Shown one piece after another: positions 17,415 to 25,438 of a stretch of 40,627 bases of DNA (its first letter is position 1; each line of letters starts with the position of its first letter). The stretch spans positions 1 through 40,627 of the forward strand of contig CASFTO010000033.1 in assembly GCA_949297665.1 (NCBI GenBank), given 5' to 3'. The notes under the pieces are model-generated. The model was not told the DNA's origin. It ran no database searches and saw only the letters and a program-made list of their open reading frames with translations. Position numbers and translations under genes: made by a program. Origin of the DNA: an uncultured Alphaproteobacteria bacterium. Lineage in GTDB: Bacteria > Pseudomonadota > Alphaproteobacteria > RF32 > CAG-239.

Positions 17415-19682
17415 TTAAAACTCCGCCCCACCACGATTTAATACAGCTGATGGCGGATTAAGAGGTTGCCTTTGTTTCTTTTCGGGTAAAGGTTTACCAT
17501 CTTTGCGACGTTGATTTTCAAGCGTTTTCTTGCGAACCCCAACATAAGCTCGCTTATGCGCTTCCAAAAGTTTTCTTTTCTCTGCCCGCTCGATATCGCT
17601 CAAAACTTTACCGTTAGCTTCTTCATTAAGCACAGTTGCAGCCTCCTGCATCGGATTAACCCCATTAATACTGGTTTGATAAAGCTTATTTTTGTTTTTA
17701 ATATCATCTTTAGTTAAGACATTACGCAAAAACTCACTGGTTTTAATCAAATCCATCGGCTTTCCGTCCGCAGCAATTTCACCTTTTTCAATCACAACCA
17801 CTCTATCAGAAAGCGCAACTTCAGTTGGATTATGTGTCACCATAATCACCGTTTTATCTTGAGCCATATCTTTAAGAGACTTCATAATTTTAAGACTAAG
17901 ATTTGGATCAAGACCCGTTGTCGGTTCATCCATGATCACTATCGGTTTATCGGTCAAGAAAACTCGAGCCAAAGCCAAACGTTGCCTTTGTCCACCGGAA
18001 AGTTTAGCGCCATCTTGTCCAATTTTATGCAACAGACCATCATTAAACTTTTGAATATCGCTATTAAATCCAGCTTTTTCACAAGCCCGCATAAGCTCTT
18101 CATCTGTCGCCTCGGGCTTAAAGTATTTAAGGTTATAGCCCACACTTTCATCAAAAAAGTGTACATTTTGATCCACAAACGCAATATGCGCATTAAGTTC
18201 ATCATCAGATAATTCACGAATTTCCTTATCCCCAATAAATATTTGCCCCGATTGCGCATCATAATCATGACGAATAAGGCTCATAAGCGTAGATTTTCCA
18301 TTACCGGATGTCCCAACCACCGCAGTCAAACCACCTTTATCAAAATCAATACTTAAATCTTTAAGTATATTTTCGCCTCTTTTAATTTCGCCTTCTCTAT
18401 CCATGGCCTCAACCAAGCTCATATCGGTAACATCTTTAATTTGCGGATATGCAAAATTAACTTTTCGCACACTAATTTTAGTATCCCTTTCGGTTAATTT
18501 TTCTTTACCTGTAACACGTTCAAGTTCTTTTGGTGTAATCAATTTTTTAGAAGCATCAATAAGTCTATGCGTTCCCGCCTGCATTTCATTCCAAAATTCC
18601 GAAAGCATATTCCCAGAGCTCATCATCTGCCACGAAGCCGTGCTAATCAGAGCAAACCGGCCGATATCTCCGGTTTTAACCACATCCGCAAAAGCCGCCG
18701 CCATAATCAACCCTTCCATTCCGATATTGATAGCCATTCTCATCTTGAGATATGCTTTGCTCTTGGCGTATGTAATTTTTTGCGTCACTTTAGATGCTTT
18801 ATTTAAGCGATTTTCCATTTGCTTTGTTTCCACTTCAACCCGATTAGTATCCTGAACAAGCGGTGTATTTTTAATAGAATCACTATTTTCTTTAGAGATT
18901 TTATGAGAAAAAGAACGCATTTTACTATTGAGTTTACGATAAACTTTATTCATATATCCGCCAAATTCTGCCGTAACCACAGTCACGCCCAAAACCCCTG
19001 CAGCAAGCATCGGATCAACAGCCACTAAACTAGCAGAACTAATACCAAATACAATCACTTTAGACATACATTCTACTGATTTATTTAGCAAAGTATTTTT
19101 AGCCGAAACAATTTCTGATGTTATACCACCCAAAGAAGCCGGAGCATTATCTTTAAAATACGGGCGCGGTTTATGAAGAATATCCTTATAGATAGAACTA
19201 GAAGCGGCATTAGCATGCGTATCATTTAAAACAATCGTTGCCATTTTAGATTTAAATCGGCAGAAATCCCCCAATCTTTGTCGTGCAACATTAAGAGCTG
19301 CCGCTCCAAAGAATTTAGCTGTTGCCCCGCTTGTACCGGCAACAATCCCCGAAAGTGAACCAAATAACAAATTCTGACAATATGGTAACAATCCCTGAAA
19401 AACAGATTCTCCCATTTTATAGCCAACTGATTTTCTAAAATCTTTACCAGTTTTTTCCCAGGCTTCTTTAAAAACTTCCCAAGATGTTTTAAGTGTTCCC
19501 TTCTCTTTAACTTTTTTTTCCGGAGCATCCAAAACTTCTTTTCCTATTTTCTGTCCGGCAGATTTGAGTTCTTGAGCAGCTTTCCTCGCTTCACTTGCCA
19601 AATTTTTAAGGCGCTCACGTTCATATTCCGCAAAATTAGGAATTTTATTTGATTTTTTTTCTTTCGTTTTCTCTTGAGCCAT
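17415..19682 (-). CDS. Unusual ABC exporter with long charged termini
   Basis: A protein of 755 residues from ATG 19682 (GGGAG 8 nt upstream). A Lys/Glu-rich cytoplasmic extension covers residues 1-~88. A type-IV membrane domain follows (~89-375) with rather polar helices, then a nucleotide-binding domain: Walker A GTSGNGKST (457-465), signature LSGGQRQRLALAR (561 on), Walker B IVIMDEPTTGLD (581 on), H-loop VTHNPTE (H617). A basic tail of ~85 residues rich in Arg/Lys/Pro ends the chain. Between the A-loop (VNFAYP) and Walker A lies an extra ~20-residue segment (KDVTDMSLVEAMDREGEIKR). Walker B reads DEPTTGLD, unlike DEATSALD in the neighbouring exporters. Its paralog at 22770-24719 shares the insertion. 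It has its own promoter (19721-19749). Function and substrate unknown. Confidence 0.85.
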   Translation of the reverse strand: MAQEKTKEKKSNKIPNFAEYERERLKNLASEARKAAQELKSAGQKIGKEVLDAPEKKVKEKGTLKTSWEVFKEAWEKTGKDFRKSVGYKMGESVFQGLLPYCQNLLFGSLSGIVAGTSGATAKFFGAAALNVARQRLGDFCRFKSKMATIVLNDTHANAASSSIYKDILHKPRPYFKDNAPASLGGITSEIVSAKNTLLNKSVECMSKVIVFGISSASLVAVDPMLAAGVLGVTVVTAEFGGYMNKVYRKLNSKMRSFSHKISKENSDSIKNTPLVQDTNRVEVETKQMENRLNKASKVTQKITYAKSKAYLKMRMAINIGMEGLIMAAAFADVVKTGDIGRFALISTASWQMMSSGNMLSEFWNEMQAGTHRLIDASKKLITPKELERVTGKEKLTERDTKISVRKVNFAYPQIKDVTDMSLVEAMDREGEIKRGENILKDLSIDFDKGGLTAVVGTSGNGKSTLMSLIRHDYDAQSGQIFIGDKEIRELSDDELNAHIAFVDQNVHFFDESVGYNLKYFKPEATDEELMRACEKAGFNSDIQKFNDGLLHKIGQDGAKLSGGQRQRLALARVFLTDKPIVIMDEPTTGLDPNLSLKIMKSLKDMAQDKTVIMVTHNPTEVALSDRVVVIEKGEIAADGKPMDLIKTSEFLRNVLTKDDIKNKNKLYQTSINGVNPMQEAATVLNEEANGKVLSDIERAEKRKLLEAHKRAYVGVRKKTLENQRRKDGKPLPEKKQRQPLNPPSAVLNRGGAEF

Positions 19683-19720
19683 TTTCAAATCTCCCTAACA
19701 TTTAGGCATCTATTAGAGAG

Positions 19721-19749
19721 ATTTTACCACAAAAAACCACATAAAACAA
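19721..19749 (-). promoter_or_regulatory. Promoter of the 755-residue ABC gene
   Basis: On the minus strand TTGTTT, 17-bp spacer, TAAAAT (19721-19726). The short leader contains a CCTAA-atg-TTAGG hairpin (19693-19705) that overlaps the AGGGAG ribosome site. Confidence 0.55.
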
Positions 19750-19753
19750 GCAC

Positions 19754-19774
19754 AAAAAAAGACCTCAAAAGGTC
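19754..19774 (-). terminator. Terminator after the 77-residue orphan gene
   Basis: On the minus strand GACCT-tttg-AGGTC followed by seven T. It separates the orphan gene from the ABC promoter immediately downstream. Confidence 0.75.
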
Positions 19775-19854
19775 AATAAAACAAAAATTTCAAAGCAACA
19801 ATACGCAAGCCACAAAAAGCCATACTTATCCATCAAAAGGCAATAACAAATACC

Positions 19855-20088
19855 TTACCAATAAATCGGTGGCAATGCGGTCAACCGTCCTACACCACCA
19901 TCAATAACTCTGGCCCGTGCATTTTTATATCCATTTTGTTGAGTTCTTTCTTCCACAAAACACATATCATTACCATACCCACGTTTAAACGTATTATCTT
20001 TGTATATAGACGGCCGAATAGACTGGTAATAAAAAACGCTTCGCCCCCGAAACTGTTTTACATCTAAAGCATCAACTCTATCTAGCAT
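19855..20088 (-). CDS. Small orphan protein, 77 residues
   Basis: The start ATG at 20088 was chosen because TTGGAG lies 6-7 nt upstream; a longer frame to 20100 has no such site. The protein begins MLDRVDALDVKQFRGRSVFY and ends LTALPPIYW. It is basic, with many aromatic residues, no signal peptide, membrane helix or cysteine pattern. I do not recognise it. Support for a real gene: a ribosome site at proper distance, no overlap with other genes, and a good intrinsic terminator 80 nt downstream. It has no clear promoter beyond AT-rich DNA. Confidence 0.5.
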   Translation of the reverse strand: MLDRVDALDVKQFRGRSVFYYQSIRPSIYKDNTFKRGYGNDMCFVEERTQQNGYKNARARVIDGGVGRLTALPPIYW

Positions 20089-20181
20089 AGCCCGCTCCAA
20101 GTTCTAAAAAAATTTGTATATAAAATAAAAGATATATAAAAAATAGAAAAATACAACAACTAATTTATAGTAAGACAAAAA

Positions 20182-20209
20182 ATATGGGATGACTCACGTC
20201 ACCCCATAT
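20182..20209 (-). terminator. Terminator after the 537-residue helical protein
   Basis: A 12-bp stem with one A-C mismatch (ATATGGGATGAC / GTCACCCCATAT), 4-nt loop, ends in a T run on the minus strand, 17 nt after the stop at 20226. Confidence 0.85.
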
Positions 20210-20225
20210 AATTGTTCTTTAAAGT

Positions 20226-21839
20226 TTACCCTTCTGTTTCGTTATGATAAACATGTGAAACTTCCGGTTTCTTAATATACTCCTTCCACTGCAGAGCATA
20301 TTTTTTCATCGGTGTCTGCAATAGAGCTTGATACTGCGCTTCCGTCAGTCCCCATTTGGCAGCATATTGCCCCACCAAATTATCTGGAAACGTACCATCA
20401 TTCTGAAGTTTAACAGCCTCTCTATGTATCAAAACATTAAATGCCTTTTCAGACAATTCAAATTTTTCAACATAGAGTTTCTGATACTTCAATGAGTACC
20501 TCGGATCCATCAGCATCAGATAGATTTCCACCTCTGGCAAAAGATGATATTCTACATTTCGTAATATATCATTACTTGTCAAGGCAGCAATCTGAGCAGA
20601 TACTTCCATTTGATATTTTGCAAATTCCTGCAAATCCTCAGAGAGCTCTTGCATTTTTGCCAAAGGAAAATGATTGTCGGCAATTACAATACGTAAGGCA
20701 CTTTTGATTAGCTCTTTATCCTCCCATGAAGAGAAAGGATATTGAGCAGCCAAAAGTACTGCATATTTTTTCTCCACCATTTCACGGTAGAGAACTTGCT
20801 TACGCTTGTCATCAGCCAAACTTAGCAGACGAGAAACATCTGCCGGACAATTTGCCAACGCTATCAGTCTGTCTAGCAGCTGATTATAAATTGGCTCAGA
20901 CACCATTGGCTTAATTTCGCTCATTTTTGTTGCGATGAACTCATAAACCGCCGGCTCATTCATCCTATAATAGGCAATACTAAGCCAAGCATAGGCATCA
21001 CCAACTTCATCAAGCTGCCCTTCCACCGAAATCTGAGAAAACCCCTTGGAGAGAAAACTATATCTCCCTTTATCCAAGTATCTCAACTTCGCCGGTAGCA
21101 TTTTTGTGATATACGGCGCGAATTCCTTATATGAGAAAAAATTCGCTCTCACCTGAGCATAAAGCTCGGGGAAGAATACAGCCATATATGGCATCAAAAA
21201 TGCCACGTTCTCCTTCGCATCATAAGCGAAGTTGAAGAAGAAGTTGAATTTCGCTTGCCCAAGTTCGCCAAGTTGTTGCGGAGACATCTTACGGATCTCC
21301 TCCAAAAACTTAGGTGCCCAAGACGAACGCTTAGAGACCAGAGCCTCTGCAAATGCCCAACGTGGACTATCCGGAGGACAAACCTCGTTTAATTTAACAC
21401 CCAAGATATCGCTGGCTTTCAAGCCATCAAACGCCGCCGGAGCCTTTTTAATCAGCTCAACCGCGTCCAAACCGAACTTGGACAGAAGCCTTAGAGCCAT
21501 TTCTTGTGTCGGTGTGTAGAACTTCATTGCTTGCGCAACAATATCTACATGAGCACGCTCTACAAGAGCGGAAAACTCCTGTTCAGTCTTTATCTCCTGA
21601 ATCAGGTCATTGTGTCTCTGTTGCAATCGCGCAACTTTGACCTGAAGAGACCATACACGCGCTCGTATCTGGTCGGTGTCTAAATCCAGCTTTTCAATCG
21701 CCTTAAGTTGCTTTTCCACACTTGGCAAAAACAACTCTGCATACTGGTTTGATTTCTTGGTGAAGTACTTAACCGCCATAAGCGGAAAAATTGATCTCAT
21801 GATTGCGGCAAAAATCCGCACAAAAACATTTTGTCTCAT
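20226..21839 (-). CDS. Hypothetical all-helical protein, 537 residues
   Basis: I do not recognise this protein. The first ~25 residues form a basic, hydrophobic segment (FVRIFAAIMRSIFPLMAVKY) that could bind a membrane. Residues ~40-95 look coiled-coil (KQLKAIEKLDLD, VARLQQRHNDLIQE). The rest is helical with no catalytic motif; HEAT- or TPR-like stacking is possible but not provable by eye. No Shine-Dalgarno precedes ATG 21839: the leader is runs of T. Other in-frame ATGs have none either. A strong promoter (21992-22020) gives a ~145-nt leader, and a solid terminator follows, so it is an independent unit. G+C appears somewhat higher than in the flanking ABC genes, hinting at different ancestry. 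Confidence 0.7.
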   Translation of the reverse strand: MRQNVFVRIFAAIMRSIFPLMAVKYFTKKSNQYAELFLPSVEKQLKAIEKLDLDTDQIRARVWSLQVKVARLQQRHNDLIQEIKTEQEFSALVERAHVDIVAQAMKFYTPTQEMALRLLSKFGLDAVELIKKAPAAFDGLKASDILGVKLNEVCPPDSPRWAFAEALVSKRSSWAPKFLEEIRKMSPQQLGELGQAKFNFFFNFAYDAKENVAFLMPYMAVFFPELYAQVRANFFSYKEFAPYITKMLPAKLRYLDKGRYSFLSKGFSQISVEGQLDEVGDAYAWLSIAYYRMNEPAVYEFIATKMSEIKPMVSEPIYNQLLDRLIALANCPADVSRLLSLADDKRKQVLYREMVEKKYAVLLAAQYPFSSWEDKELIKSALRIVIADNHFPLAKMQELSEDLQEFAKYQMEVSAQIAALTSNDILRNVEYHLLPEVEIYLMLMDPRYSLKYQKLYVEKFELSEKAFNVLIHREAVKLQNDGTFPDNLVGQYAAKWGLTEAQYQALLQTPMKKYALQWKEYIKKPEVSHVYHNETEG

Positions 21840-21991
21840 GGTTAAAAAAATTTAAAAAAAAACAAAATACATTAAGAAGATTTTCCCCTTAACGGCTCAC
21901 CAATTAAAGTCCAAAACCCAAATCACTCCCTAAAGCAAATACTCTAAAGAACGTTCAAATCTATAGAAACAATAATACGGTAAACAAGAAG

Positions 21992-22020
21992 ATAATACCA
22001 TATTTTTTGTCTAAGGTCAA
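21992..22020 (-). promoter_or_regulatory. Strong promoter of the helical orphan gene
   Basis: On the minus strand TTGACC, 17-bp spacer, TATTAT (21992-21997). The start near 21985 implies a leader of ~145 nt. The 208-bp gap 21840-22047 holds only this promoter and leader. Confidence 0.65.
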
Positions 22021-22047
22021 TACTATTCCATGAAAAAAGAAAGAAAA

Positions 22048-22731
22048 CTAAGCAGTTTGTTTTAAGAATTTATCCAAATATTCTTGCCACTCATCAGCTC
22101 GCACTTCATCAAAAAATTCTCTTAAAAACGCAATCATAAACAAATGGCGTTTTTCCGCCTCCATTTTACCGACTTTTGTCTGCATCGCACCTTTAAGTTT
22201 CAGCAATTTATCAAAAAAATGGTTAATAGCGTGGTTTGTCGCCCGATTTTTATTTTGATACTGTTCTGGTGTTAAATTTTCATCCGGAAAAATTTGCTCA
22301 TTAAAGAGCGGACGTTTTGTCGCCGCCGAATACATAACTGTACGACAAACTCCAATCGCTCCAACCGCATCCAATTTATCCGCATCAGATACAATCGCCT
22401 GCTCAATCATCTGAAAATTTGGATGACTACCCGATTTAGAAAACCCGATAGAACTAACAATATCCAATACTTTTTTAGCAAAATCTTCCTGAACTCCGAT
22501 TTCAGATAAAAAACTTCTAGCCCGAGCACCGTCAGAACCTAATTTGTAATCATCAACATCATGCAAAGCCACCGCCACACGTACAGCTTCAGCATCGGCC
22601 AGAGGCTCTTCAGCCAAAATCTTTTCGGCATTAGCCATCACCCGCAAAATATGCTCAAAATCATGTCCGGAATTATCTCCTGCATGACATTCTTTAGCAA
22701 ATAACAATGCTTTTTCAACAATTCCGGACAT
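22048..22731 (-). CDS. HD-domain metal-dependent phosphohydrolase
   Basis: A protein of 227 residues, the usual size of YedJ/YpgQ-type stand-alone HD proteins. Metal ligands of the HD superfamily are visible: H27 in GHDFEH, H57-D58 in ALHDVDD and D116 in SDADKLDA. These proteins hydrolyse phosphomonoesters or nucleotides using Mg or Mn; the substrate is not predictable. It starts 38 nt after the ABC gene on the same strand, so the two probably share a transcript. Its ribosome site GAGGGG lies partly in the 3' arm of an 8-bp hairpin (22742-22765), which might limit translation. Confidence 0.85.
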   Translation of the reverse strand: MSGIVEKALLFAKECHAGDNSGHDFEHILRVMANAEKILAEEPLADAEAVRVAVALHDVDDYKLGSDGARARSFLSEIGVQEDFAKKVLDIVSSIGFSKSGSHPNFQMIEQAIVSDADKLDAVGAIGVCRTVMYSAATKRPLFNEQIFPDENLTPEQYQNKNRATNHAINHFFDKLLKLKGAMQTKVGKMEAEKRHLFMIAFLREFFDEVRADEWQEYLDKFLKQTA

Positions 22732-22769
22732 TTCATTTCCCCTCTAAATAAAAAATAATTTAGAGAATA

Positions 22770-24719
22770 TTACGCAACCTTCAAACAATGCGCAACAAAT
22801 AATTCTCGTTTACTCAACACATCTTGCTTTGTCATTGCCGATTTCAAAAATTCCGAATGTGTCACCAGGTGCAACGGTTCCCCATCCGCAACAACATGTT
22901 TATCTTTGATAATCAACACCCTATCCGCCAAAGCAATTTCAGTTGGATTATGTGTAACCAGCAATACCGTTTTGTGCTTTGCCAATTCTTTAAGAGATTT
23001 CATCACCTGAAAGCTCAAGACTTGATCCAATCCGGTTGTTGGCTCATCCATAATCACAATCGGACGATTGGTTAATAAAGTTCGCGCCAAAGCCAATCTC
23101 TGTCGTTGACCACCGGAAAGTTTATTCCCATTAATTCCGATTTTATAGTCAAGCCCCTCTTCAAACTTAGCAATATCTTCGGTTAATCCAACTGCATCCA
23201 AAACCTCATGCAAACGTTTTTCATCCGTTACATCACTCAAATAAGTAAGATTACGACGAATAGACGCATCAAAAAACTGCACACTTTGCCCAATAAAAGC
23301 AATATGCTTGTTAATTTCCTCATCTGGCAAATCACAAACATTCTGACTTCCGATAAAGACTTTACCTTGTTGCACATCATAATCATGTCGAATAAGCCTC
23401 ATTAATGTCGATTTACCCTGCCCTGAAGTTCCGGCCACAACAGTAACGCCTCCCGCATGAATATCAAGCGATACATTCTCTAAAACCGTAGCACCGTATT
23501 TAATCTCCGTTAGATAGCCTATTTCTTCCATACGTTTAAGAGCCGGATACGCAAAACTAACATTTTCCAAGCGAATAAAATTATCCGCCACACTTAAATG
23601 ATGATTACCGGTAACTCTTTCTAAAACTTTAGGAAGTTGCATACGTTTTCTGGTATCCGCAACCAAATTTTTATACTCGTCCACATTAAAATAAAAACGA
23701 AATACACTCTGCCAACGTCCTTGCATCTGCATCGCCGCACCGGAAATTAAAGCCAATCGTCCAATATCGCCAGTTTGAATAATATCATGAATAGCCACAT
23801 AGCAAACCGCAATAGCTAAAAGCGCATCCAACATCAGGCGAATACTTTCTTCTCCCATTAAACGGTTAAAGATTTTTAATCGCAATTTAGCGGAACTACG
23901 CATAAGTCGATTATAAATATTCTTACTTTCTTTTTCCACCTTATTAGCACTTTGAACCAATGAAGCAAGACTGCTGATTTGTCCGTTTTCGCGATAAACT
24001 TTCGCCGAAAACAAACGAAACCGCTCATCAACTCTTCTAAAAAACTTATTATTATAAAAAGCGAACTCCATTGAAATAAATTGCAACAACAAAATAAACA
24101 ACGCCAACTGCGGAACAATAGCAAACAAACTAGCCGTACAAACAACTAAAGAAATAAACTCTTTATAAGAAATGAACAATCTATCCAAAATAAAGCGTTT
24201 ATACCTAAATATAGATTCAGCCATAGCAAGCAATCCCTCAACACCGTTAACCATAAACAATGCTCTGGGTTTATGCAAAATTTCAACATAATTTTTCGCC
24301 CGCACAGAATTATCATATAAATCCATCATTTCATCTTGAATAAATCTGGAACGCGTAGAAAAAATTGATAATAAATAACCATTAAGTTCACTCAATGCCA
24401 TAAAGCAAGAAAAAATAATAATCGCCTTGGTTGTTCCGTTTAAAAGTTCGGGAAGCACCCCCATATAAAGCATTCTTAAATAAGGGGTTATCCCACTCAA
24501 CACCCCACATATAGCCATTGCTAATAACAATTTTTTACAAGGCTTAAACGCATACAATTTAAGTTCTGAAAAAATCTCCTTAATAATTTCCCCAATTGAA
24601 ATATCATAACTACTTTTCTGCTCGGCATTCTCCTTTCTCAATCCCCATAAAGACTTAATTCTTTCTAATTCAAATTTTACAAAATTATACTTTTCAAGAA
24701 AAACTCTCTGTTCTTGCAT
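22770..24719 (-). CDS. ABC exporter, paralog of the 755-residue protein
   Basis: A protein of 649 residues from ATG 24719, chosen because GGAGG lies 7 nt upstream; an earlier in-frame TTG overlaps that ribosome site. An N-terminal cytoplasmic part of ~65 residues precedes a six-helix membrane domain and a nucleotide-binding domain with Walker A GTSGQGKST, signature LSGGQRQRLALAR, Walker B IVIMDEPTTGLD and H-loop VTHNPTE. As in the 755-residue neighbour, ~16 extra residues (LKRMEEIGYLTEIKYG) lie between FAYP and the strand leading to Walker A, and the linker LERVTG is shared, so the two are paralogs. It lacks the basic C-terminal tail. It is likely co-transcribed with the HD gene. Substrate unknown. 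Confidence 0.87.
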   Translation of the reverse strand: MQEQRVFLEKYNFVKFELERIKSLWGLRKENAEQKSSYDISIGEIIKEIFSELKLYAFKPCKKLLLAMAICGVLSGITPYLRMLYMGVLPELLNGTTKAIIIFSCFMALSELNGYLLSIFSTRSRFIQDEMMDLYDNSVRAKNYVEILHKPRALFMVNGVEGLLAMAESIFRYKRFILDRLFISYKEFISLVVCTASLFAIVPQLALFILLLQFISMEFAFYNNKFFRRVDERFRLFSAKVYRENGQISSLASLVQSANKVEKESKNIYNRLMRSSAKLRLKIFNRLMGEESIRLMLDALLAIAVCYVAIHDIIQTGDIGRLALISGAAMQMQGRWQSVFRFYFNVDEYKNLVADTRKRMQLPKVLERVTGNHHLSVADNFIRLENVSFAYPALKRMEEIGYLTEIKYGATVLENVSLDIHAGGVTVVAGTSGQGKSTLMRLIRHDYDVQQGKVFIGSQNVCDLPDEEINKHIAFIGQSVQFFDASIRRNLTYLSDVTDEKRLHEVLDAVGLTEDIAKFEEGLDYKIGINGNKLSGGQRQRLALARTLLTNRPIVIMDEPTTGLDQVLSFQVMKSLKELAKHKTVLLVTHNPTEIALADRVLIIKDKHVVADGEPLHLVTHSEFLKSAMTKQDVLSKRELFVAHCLKVA

Positions 24720-24755
24720 AAAAAAGTCCTCCAAAATTTGATGAGAACTTGAAAA

Positions 24756-24784
24756 TACATAAAAATAAACAGTAAAATCAACAA
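24756..24784 (-). promoter_or_regulatory. Possible promoter of the ABC-HD unit
   Basis: On the minus strand TTGTTG, 17-bp spacer, TATGTA. Both boxes are weak and the region is AT-rich. Confidence 0.3.
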
Positions 24785-24814
24785 CTTATTTCAGCAAAAC
24801 TGCAAATAAAGAAC

Positions 24815-24843
24815 TTGACAAAAAAGAATTACATCTTTATAAT
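24815..24843 (+). promoter_or_regulatory. Perfect-consensus orphan promoter
   Basis: TTGACA (24815-24820), exactly 17 bp, TATAAT (24838-24843). It points away from any plus-strand gene and is followed almost at once by a terminator hairpin. Confidence 0.75.
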
Positions 24844-24849
24844 AAAAGC

Positions 24850-24885
24850 ATAAAGCAAGGGAGCGATACTTCGCCCCCTTTTTTA
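24850..24885 (+). ncRNA. Putative tiny RNA consisting of a terminator hairpin
   Basis: Transcription from the consensus promoter would start near 24850 and stop at the T run 24879-24884. The RNA would be ~35 nt: a short A-rich lead, then stem 24857-24865 / 24872-24880 with one A-C mismatch and a 6-nt loop. The hairpin lies just beyond the 3' end of the convergent GNAT gene, whose own terminator it could also be, but the T run favours the plus strand. No ORF fits. It could be a small RNA, a transcription baffle or a relic of a lost gene. Confidence 0.4.
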
Positions 24886-24901
24886 TTGCTGATAGATATT
24901 T

Positions 24902-25381
24902 TTACTTCAAAATTTTCTGCAAATTAACATCCAATGTGCGATATCCGTTTTTTTCATAAAACGTCAAAGCTCGTTGATTAAACATAAAGACACTAAGCTC
25001 CACCGCTTCAACACCTTTCGTTTGTAAAAAGCTCTCGGCTGTTTGTAGCATCCTTCCGCCAATTCCACGGCTTCGCATAGCTTCATCAACCCCAAAGTTA
25101 TAAATATAAGCAACTTTGGAATGTACATAACCATTGCGTGATTTTTCTTGAATAAGCATACACATAAACCCGCAAATTTTACCACCCTCTACTGCTTTAA
25201 AAATAACGGCATTTTCATCTTTCAGCATATTCTGAATAATCCGCAAATGTTCTTCTTCGGGTGTTGGTTTAAAATAATCCGGCAACGCATCATCATGCAT
25301 TTTTCCCACTTGATAAGAAAGGCGGGCCATATCTTCTGCATCGTCTTCATTTGCTACTAAAATATCAATATTCTTACTCAT
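24902..25381 (-). CDS. GNAT-family N-acetyltransferase
   Basis: A protein of 159 residues, standard for GNAT domains. Acetyl-CoA pyrophosphate loop R-S-R-G-I-G-G in motif A (MRSRGIGGRMLQTAESFL), preceded by strand AYIYNFGVDE and followed by motif B (VELSVFMFNQRALTFYEKNGY) with the usual Asn and Tyr. It transfers an acetyl group from acetyl-CoA to an amine on a small molecule or protein; the acceptor is unknown. SD AGAGGA lies 8 nt before ATG 25381. It follows a terminator, so it is probably transcribed alone. Confidence 0.88.
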   Translation of the reverse strand: MSKNIDILVANEDDAEDMARLSYQVGKMHDDALPDYFKPTPEEEHLRIIQNMLKDENAVIFKAVEGGKICGFMCMLIQEKSRNGYVHSKVAYIYNFGVDEAMRSRGIGGRMLQTAESFLQTKGVEAVELSVFMFNQRALTFYEKNGYRTLDVNLQKILK

Positions 25382-25400
25382 TCAAATTCCTCTACATCAT

Positions 25401-25428
25401 AAAAAGGAGAGCAATCACTCACTCTCCC
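25401..25428 (-). terminator. Terminator after the subtilase-like gene
   Basis: On the minus strand GGAGAG / CTCTCC with a 10-nt loop, followed by five T, 11 nt beyond the stop at 25439. Confidence 0.7.
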
Positions 25429-25438
25429 TTGTATAACA

